Shown piece after piece: positions 51,140 to 55,483 of a stretch of 55,483 nucleotides of DNA. Each line of letters opens with the position of its first letter. Within the stretch, counting starts at the first letter, position 1. This DNA comes from Micavibrio sp. UBA2705 (GTDB lineage: Bacteria; Pseudomonadota; Alphaproteobacteria; Micavibrionales; Micavibrionaceae), in contig DELD01000056.1 of assembly GCA_002354205.1 (NCBI GenBank), positions 48,510 through 103,992 of the forward strand, in the 5' to 3' direction. Below the pieces are notes generated by a model that was given only the letters and a program-made list of their open reading frames with translations, was not told the origin of the DNA and searched no databases. A program made the position numbers and the translations under genes.

Positions 51140-51748
51140 ATGAGAAAATTAAAAATAAAACAAAACGCTATACAGCTATGTGCTGTCTTCATGCTTATGT
51201 TTGGCGCTTCCAGTGTAACCACTCAGGCTAATGCGCAAGGTGATTTGCGTCAGCCACTTTATGATGTTTGCAAAGCCAGAGGCGGAGATGAGGCTTATTG
51301 CAAATGTATGATCGGCGAACCCTATGATGCATTTTTGCATAATCATCAATATGGCGGCAGAGATAGCTATGTGGAAACGCAGAATAAAATCCGCGCGACG
51401 ATTTTACAAGAACCCACAATGACAGAAGGGCGCATCAAAGAAATTTGCGCCGTCGCTAATATGCAGTTTATGAAGCCTAATGAAGTGCCGAAAGGTTGGC
51501 TAGAGCGTTTTACGAAGCTTCACCAGAGCTTAAAAGCCGAGTATACTTTAGGGAACGCGGCGCATATGAGTATCCGTAACATGATGCTCCCAAGCAGTGG
51601 CTATTGTGTCTATGGGCCTAAAATAGAATCCGCAACAAAGCGCGCGAATGAAAGAGGCAGCTTTGAAACGCATAACCTTGATGACAGAGGTGTAAACCAA
51701 CTCTATAAAGCTTTCCAACGTGATCAGGGTCAAGCGTGTAGGCCTTAA
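51140..51748 (+). CDS. Hypothetical periplasmic protein with paired cysteines
   Basis: A 202-residue exported protein that I do not recognise. A signal peptide (about 1-32, ending near QANAQG) is followed by a mature part with a YDVCKARGGDEAYCKC cluster near 42-57, further single Cys residues near 93, 156 and the end (QACRP). Cysteine number and spacing suggest disulfides rather than c-type haem (no CxxCH). The start at 51140 follows ATAGGATAC; the longer frame from 51050 lies inside the Rsh gene. It starts 25 bp after the Rsh stop and may be co-transcribed. Confidence 0.75.
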   Translation: MRKLKIKQNAIQLCAVFMLMFGASSVTTQANAQGDLRQPLYDVCKARGGDEAYCKCMIGEPYDAFLHNHQYGGRDSYVETQNKIRATILQEPTMTEGRIKEICAVANMQFMKPNEVPKGWLERFTKLHQSLKAEYTLGNAAHMSIRNMMLPSSGYCVYGPKIESATKRANERGSFETHNLDDRGVNQLYKAFQRDQGQACRP

Positions 51749-51749
51749 C

Positions 51750-52799
51750 TTACTTACCCGCCCGAATGACTTTAAAGCCGTTGGCTTTGGCGATGATTTC
51801 TGATTTGTGGAACAGTTCATCTAATGTGTGTTCATAAGGTAAATGCGCATTGGCAACCATGTAAAGCTGACCATAGCGTTTTAAGGCCTGATGTGCGGTT
51901 TTAATAAACGATATGCCAAGCGCGGCTTTTGCATCTTTACCGCTGTGAAATGGTGGGTTCATGACGACGAAATCAAGGTTCTTTGGCAAGTTGTCTGGCG
52001 CGGATAAGTCATCCCATATTTGACGCGTCTTTGACGCATGACCCGCGATGTTTTTTGTTGCCATCTCAACGGCTCTACGCTCTGCGTCAATCAGGCAAAG
52101 CATTCTGACTTTGTGATTTGCGTCAAGAATATGGCGCGATATAAACCCATAACCGCAGCCAAAATCTGCGCCAAGTCCATGTAAGTCATGGGGTAAGTTA
52201 TCACAGAGTAATTGCGAGCCGATATCGGCTTTATTCCAGCCGTAAAGCCCTAATTGTGATGTGAACTGCCCATCTAAAATATCTTGCGCGCCGCCTGCCC
52301 GCATGTGTTTTTCTACCTGCGCATTATTAATATTCTCGGCGCGGGCATGGAGAATTTTACATTTATTCTTAGCGTGGCTATCTGCGCCCGTAAGGCCAAA
52401 TTCGGCCAATATTTTTTTAAGCCGATTGCCGCCCGCATCATTGGCGGCCGCTACATAAAGCGCCCCGCTATCTTTTAGCGATGCTAAAGCGCTGGCAATC
52501 AGATAGAGCGTTTCATCCATCTGTTTAGAAGGTAAAACCAAAACGCTATCTTGCTTCGCCGCAAAGGGAAGCGTTTTCTCTAGGGGCGCTGTGAAGTTTT
52601 GCGATAAGCCTTTCGCCCAAGGATAAAACGGACACCACAAGGACAGTTCGTATGCGCTTAAAATGGTAAGCACTTCCGCGCAAGGCTGCATGGCGATAAT
52701 GCCAAATTTTTGGCGCGCGTCATCAAGCGTAATATCGCCGTTTTCGACCAGTTTCACAAAGGCGGTTGCTGCATCACCCATAATATTAAGCCACTTCAT
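51750..52799 (-). CDS. RsmC/RlmG-like rRNA methyltransferase
   Basis: A 349-residue class I methyltransferase. The C-terminal catalytic half has motif I LGADFGCGYGFISRHI near 209-224, an acidic residue in CLIDAERRAVEMA near 236, and the catalytic VVMNPPFHSG near 280-289, the NPPF motif of N2-guanine and N6-adenine methyltransferases. The N-terminal half is a degenerate copy of the same fold, as in RsmC (16S m2G1207) and RlmG. The exact nucleotide target is inferred only. The start is uncertain: ATG 52799 overlaps the threonine ammonia-lyase stop by 14 bp, ATG 52781 leaves a 4-bp gap. Confidence 0.85.
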   Translation of the reverse strand: MKWLNIMGDAATAFVKLVENGDITLDDARQKFGIIAMQPCAEVLTILSAYELSLWCPFYPWAKGLSQNFTAPLEKTLPFAAKQDSVLVLPSKQMDETLYLIASALASLKDSGALYVAAANDAGGNRLKKILAEFGLTGADSHAKNKCKILHARAENINNAQVEKHMRAGGAQDILDGQFTSQLGLYGWNKADIGSQLLCDNLPHDLHGLGADFGCGYGFISRHILDANHKVRMLCLIDAERRAVEMATKNIAGHASKTRQIWDDLSAPDNLPKNLDFVVMNPPFHSGKDAKAALGISFIKTAHQALKRYGQLYMVANAHLPYEHTLDELFHKSEIIAKANGFKVIRAGK

Positions 52800-54003
52800 T
52801 CATTTGTTGGACTTTAAAACCTTTACCGCGCAAACTGGTTAAAATCTCCTGCACATGGGCACTATCACGCGCCTCGATCACCATATCAAGTTCGGCGCGT
52901 TTAAGCGGCACAGCTTGCATTAGGCGCTGGTGAATGACTTCAATTACATTTGCCCCTTCGTCGCCTATTAGGTTCGAAATATCGGCGAGCTGCCCTGGCG
53001 TGTCATCAATTTCAAAACGTAATCGCGCTATGCGCCCTTCGCGTAGCATCCCACGTAAAATAAGCGTTGAAAGCAGGCGCGAATCAATATTGCCGCCGCA
53101 AAGGACAAGACCAATATTTTGACCTTTAAATTCTTCTTTGTTTTTAAAGATAGCGGCAAGCCCCGCGCCTGCTGCGCCCTCTGCCACCAGCTTTTCTGAG
53201 CTTAATAGGTTAAATATGGCATCTTCAATTTCTTGTTCGCTCGCGCTTTCAATGCGCTGGACGTGCTGTTTGATTATGCGCAATGTGCGCGCAGCAGGTG
53301 TTTTAACGGCAATGCCTTCGGCGAGGGTTGCGCCGCCTGTGACTTGATCCGTATTTGCGTCATAATGACGTTTCACTGCGTTATATAAATCGGCCTGCGC
53401 GCCAATAACTTCAATATCAGGGTTCATGTGCTTTACGGCTGTGGCAACGCCTGATATAAGGCCGCCGCCGCCAATGGGAACGATGATTTTATGCAGATCA
53501 GGTTGATCTTCGAGCATTTCAATGCCGAGCGTCCCTTGACCCGCGACAACATGCGGGTCATCAAAGGGGTGCACAAAGGCGAGGTTTTCTTTAATGGCAA
53601 GTTCATGGGTGAAAGCTTGCGTTTCATCATAATTATCGCCAGCTAAAATGACTTTCGCGCCAAATTCCTCTGTTTTCTGTACTTTGTTAAATGCTGTGCC
53701 TTTGGGCATGACGATCGTTGCGGGAATGCCAAGGCGGCTCGCGTGAAAAGCCAGACCCTGCGCATGGTTACCGGCAGAGCTTGCAATCACGCCGCGTTTT
53801 TTTGCATCATCATCAAGGTTAAGCAGGCAGTTTAATGCGCCGCGTGCTTTAAACGAAGCGGTGTGCTGTAAATTTTCAAGCTTTAGGTAAATATTCACGC
53901 CGCTGCGCAGGGAAAGCCGCGTTGCTTTGACTGTGGGTGTGCGAATAATTTGGCCAGCTATAGCGCGCTGCGCTTTTTCTATATCTTGAAAGGTGACGTT
54001 CAC
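52786..54003 (-). CDS. ilvA: Threonine ammonia-lyase with C-terminal ACT domain
   Basis: A 405-residue PLP-dependent enzyme. Lys52 in ASFKARGALN carries the cofactor, SSAGNHAQGLA near 85 binds the carboxylate, and GGGGLISG near 177-184 holds the phosphate. The C-terminal ACT domain (about 330-400, LRFEIDDTPGQLADISNLIG) is single, as in the short IlvA form, unlike the two ACT-like repeats of E. coli IlvA. It deaminates threonine to 2-oxobutanoate, the entry to isoleucine synthesis, or works catabolically (TdcB-like). It overlaps or abuts the RsmC-like gene downstream. The upstream 433 bp contains no gene I support. Confidence 0.93.
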   Translation of the reverse strand: MNVTFQDIEKAQRAIAGQIIRTPTVKATRLSLRSGVNIYLKLENLQHTASFKARGALNCLLNLDDDAKKRGVIASSAGNHAQGLAFHASRLGIPATIVMPKGTAFNKVQKTEEFGAKVILAGDNYDETQAFTHELAIKENLAFVHPFDDPHVVAGQGTLGIEMLEDQPDLHKIIVPIGGGGLISGVATAVKHMNPDIEVIGAQADLYNAVKRHYDANTDQVTGGATLAEGIAVKTPAARTLRIIKQHVQRIESASEQEIEDAIFNLLSSEKLVAEGAAGAGLAAIFKNKEEFKGQNIGLVLCGGNIDSRLLSTLILRGMLREGRIARLRFEIDDTPGQLADISNLIGDEGANVIEVIHQRLMQAVPLKRAELDMVIEARDSAHVQEILTSLRGKGFKVQQMNEVA

Positions 54004-54436
54004 TCTATATACCTATTGATTTTGGGGTGGAAAAATAAGTTATGCACATCTAACAAGATAATCCATAGCACCGCAAGAAATTTTATGCTACCATATGTTT
54101 AGTTGTTGTTCTTACAAGGAGATTCTCTCACCTTGCTTATCCAGAAGAAACCACATATTAAAATGTCCTTATGGCGCAATAAGCTGTTACAGCTTGTGCC
54201 AATAAGCGCCCCGCCCATTGATAATGGGCATATGGCAATCACTTCTGGTTCAACATATTTGACTTTCTCTCCAAACTGGCTTCTCAGGTGCATACCGAGC
54301 CAGTTTTTTTGTATCTTGTCCCCTGCGCTTTCGCGCATCATGCTGCCATGTTCTTTCCGTCGCGCAGCTTTTTCCCGCTTTCTACCGCCTATCCACTTTC
54401 TTTCTTTCACCCACCTAACCCCACAGGAGCATGCTC
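54004..54436. other. 433-bp intergenic region with hairpins and a terminator upstream of phoH
   Basis: No gene is secure here. I see a perfect hairpin GCCCATT/AATGGGC at about 54213-54230 and an intrinsic-terminator-like element at 54273-54310. A strong ribosome binding site (ACAAGGAGA, near 54113-54121) precedes a TTG at 54133 that opens a 103-codon frame reading through both hairpins and overlapping the phoH start by 8 bp. That frame has no recognisable domain and an odd Cys/Phe/Pro-rich second half. The region may be an attenuated leader of phoH, an independent RNA, or a decayed gene. Confidence 0.4.
54273..54310 (+). terminator. Terminator-like hairpin in the phoH leader region
   Basis: Perfect 9-bp stem AAACTGGCT (54273-54281) / AGCCAGTTT (54298-54306), 16-nt loop, T-run to 54310. 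It lies 127 bp before the phoH start, so it would end a short leader transcript or a small RNA begun upstream. Confidence 0.6.
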
Positions 54437-55192
54437 ATGGCTAAAAAGTCACGCAGAAAAGTTAAGAATAACCCTCATCAACAAAACGGACATAATGTTG
54501 TTAAGGCGTTTGATGGCTCACAATGGCACCCTTTAGATGAAGCAATCGACAATAATCGTGATAAAAGCTTTATTCGCCGTGTCAAGCCGCGCTCCGAAGG
54601 CCAAGAAGAATTGATGGCAGCGATTGAGGATCATCATCTCACCCTCGCCATTGGCCCCGCAGGAACAGGTAAAACGTATTTGGCAATTGCCGCCGCCGTT
54701 GATGCCTTAGAAGCTGGAACGGTGGAGCGCATTATTCTCTCCCGCCCCGCAATGGAAGCAGGCGAAAGCCTTGGTTACCTTCCTGGTGACATGCATGAAA
54801 AAATGGCGCCTTACTTACGGCCTTTATATGATGCACTTGGTGACCGCCTTGGTGGCAAGCGTGTGCGCCAGCTAATGGAAGACGGGACAATCGAAATTGC
54901 GCCTGTTGGTTTCATGCGCGGGCGGACATTAAATAATGCCTTTATCGTGATTGACGAAGCGCAAAACTGTACATACGTCCAGCTGAAAATGCTGCTTTCC
55001 CGCCTTGGCTGGAATGCGACAATGGTTGTCACGGGCGACCCAAAGCAAAGTGATTTGTTAGAGGGTATGTCGGGGTTGCAACAAATTGCCGATAAAATAG
55101 GCTGCTTAGAAAATATTGGCCATGTTGCACTCGCGCCGCAAGATATTGTGCGCCATCCCCTTGTCGCTGAAATGCTTGAGGTTCTTGATTAA
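54437..55192 (+). CDS. phoH: PhoH-family P-loop ATPase
   Basis: A 251-residue PhoH protein. Walker A GPAGTGKT is at 73-80, SRPAMEAGESLGYLPGD near 98-114 is the PhoH signature, and Walker B FIVIDEAQN is near 167-175, followed by the VTGDPKQSD motif near 195. A short Lys/Arg-rich N-terminus precedes the domain; there is no KH or PIN domain, as in E. coli PhoH. The family is RNA-linked, with proposed helicase or ribonuclease-partner roles, and is phosphate-regulated in E. coli. The ATG at 54437 is chosen because CAGGAG sits at proper distance; ATG 54431 is too close. An intrinsic terminator follows. Confidence 0.93.
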   Translation: MAKKSRRKVKNNPHQQNGHNVVKAFDGSQWHPLDEAIDNNRDKSFIRRVKPRSEGQEELMAAIEDHHLTLAIGPAGTGKTYLAIAAAVDALEAGTVERIILSRPAMEAGESLGYLPGDMHEKMAPYLRPLYDALGDRLGGKRVRQLMEDGTIEIAPVGFMRGRTLNNAFIVIDEAQNCTYVQLKMLLSRLGWNATMVVTGDPKQSDLLEGMSGLQQIADKIGCLENIGHVALAPQDIVRHPLVAEMLEVLD

Positions 55193-55232
55193 AACAGATT
55201 TTTAAAGTTCTACAACTCCCTGTAAACTTGAT

Positions 55233-55259
55233 AGCCGGCACTTGTGCCGGCTTTTTTTT
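55233..55259 (+). terminator. Intrinsic terminator after phoH
   Basis: Perfect stem AGCCGGCAC (55233-55241) / GTGCCGGCT (55244-55252) with a two-base apex (practically a tighter loop) and T-run to 55259, 41 bp after the phoH stop. Confidence 0.92.
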
Positions 55260-55395
55260 ACCTTTAAAGCAAAGATGCTGCAGCGCAAATAAACATAACT
55301 CTAAAATATTGTTGCTATTTAGCGCTTAAATATGAAAAACACTTGAGGTTGCGCTGAGAAAATGCACTATACATAATAGCAAGGACAGGAAAGCC

Positions 55396-55483
55396 ATGAG
55401 CGAGCGCAATATTATAGATTCCATTAAGCATTCCGTTGAAGTGGTCAGAAAATTTTTCGCCACAGGAACGATTGCGCAAAAGA
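55396..55483 (+). CDS. Partial gene cut by the window end
   Basis: Twenty-nine codons are visible, beginning MSERNIIDSIKHSVEVVRKF, preceded by AGGACAGGAAAG as ribosome binding site. The frame is open to the last base. The visible part is a charged amphipathic helix; no family can be assigned. The position after a clear terminator and a 203-bp gap suggests a separate transcription unit. Confidence 0.6.
   Translation, partial: MSERNIIDSIKHSVEVVRKFFATGTIAQK

Noticed and set aside
54133..54444. 103-codon gene upstream of phoH
   Set aside because: Strong ribosome binding site but TTG start, no recognisable domain, odd composition and it reads through a terminator; described as an intergenic region instead.
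1..55483. tRNA, rRNA, CRISPR, insertion sequences, phage genes, origin
   Set aside because: Looked for on both strands by eye; no cloverleaf, spaced direct repeats, transposase, integrase or DnaA-box cluster was recognised.

Overview
The window is a gene-dense stretch of an alphaproteobacterial chromosome, with AT-leaning composition (GC judged by eye at roughly the mid-40s percent). The assignment rests on an EcfG-like ECF sigma factor with nearby GGAAC-N16/17-CGTT promoters (the alphaproteobacterial general stress signature), a single bifunctional RelA/SpoT protein, glutathione-dependent formaldehyde oxidation genes and NodT/OprM-type outer membrane efflux lipoproteins. I cannot name the genus. 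I recognise no tRNA, rRNA, CRISPR array, transposase or phage gene.

Region 1 (1-8.5 kb) looks like a general stress response island. It holds an ECF sigma factor, an OmpR-type regulator, an entericidin-like lipoprotein missed by length cut-offs, a DUF2383 four-helix protein, two PRC-barrel proteins, a CsbD protein, and a leftward run of envelope genes (PRC protein, MgtC/SapB, diacylglycerol-kinase-like lipid kinase, ExoD, metallophosphoesterase). Eight sites resembling the EcfG promoter lie just upstream of these genes. One of them drives no CDS and instead precedes a compact candidate small RNA with an 8-bp stem, a C-rich loop and a strong intrinsic terminator. The same architecture recurs at 7805-7880, and a third C-rich hairpin lies at 3384-3417.

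Region 2 (8.5-14 kb) has small unknown genes, a nucleotidyltransferase/thymidylate-kinase-like fusion overlapping a phosphotransferase-like kinase, and a convergent, strongly divergent phosphoenolpyruvate carboxylase homologue.

Region 3 (14-20.5 kb) is a complete TetR-regulated tripartite RND efflux operon. Its promoter is a perfect sigma-70 consensus whose 17-bp spacer is filled by an AcrR-like palindrome. A second complete RND operon without an adjacent regulator lies at 39.1-44.8 kb and runs by overlapping genes into a DCC/HTTM-type membrane module.

Region 4 (20.6-31 kb) is devoted to surface glycan and lipid modification: a GT2 glycosyltransferase, a small DMT-family transporter, two methyltransferases, a polytopic membrane protein, two OafA/SGNH acyltransferases, and an AMP-ligase/acyl-carrier fusion with a membrane acyltransferase. 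At about 28.55-28.59 kb two divergent genes, both lacking their 5' ends, abut and overlap. This looks like a deletion scar or an assembly join.

Region 5 (31-55.5 kb) holds a large MASE1/CHASE/PAS histidine kinase, the frmA-fghA formaldehyde pair, an ABC-F ATPase with an RRM protein, the second RND operon, a CvfB-like S1 protein, a PEP-CTERM/exosortase-type acyltransferase homologue without a visible exosortase, the Rsh (p)ppGpp enzyme, an RsmC-like methyltransferase, threonine ammonia-lyase and PhoH. Together the window suggests a cell investing in envelope remodelling, efflux and stress survival.
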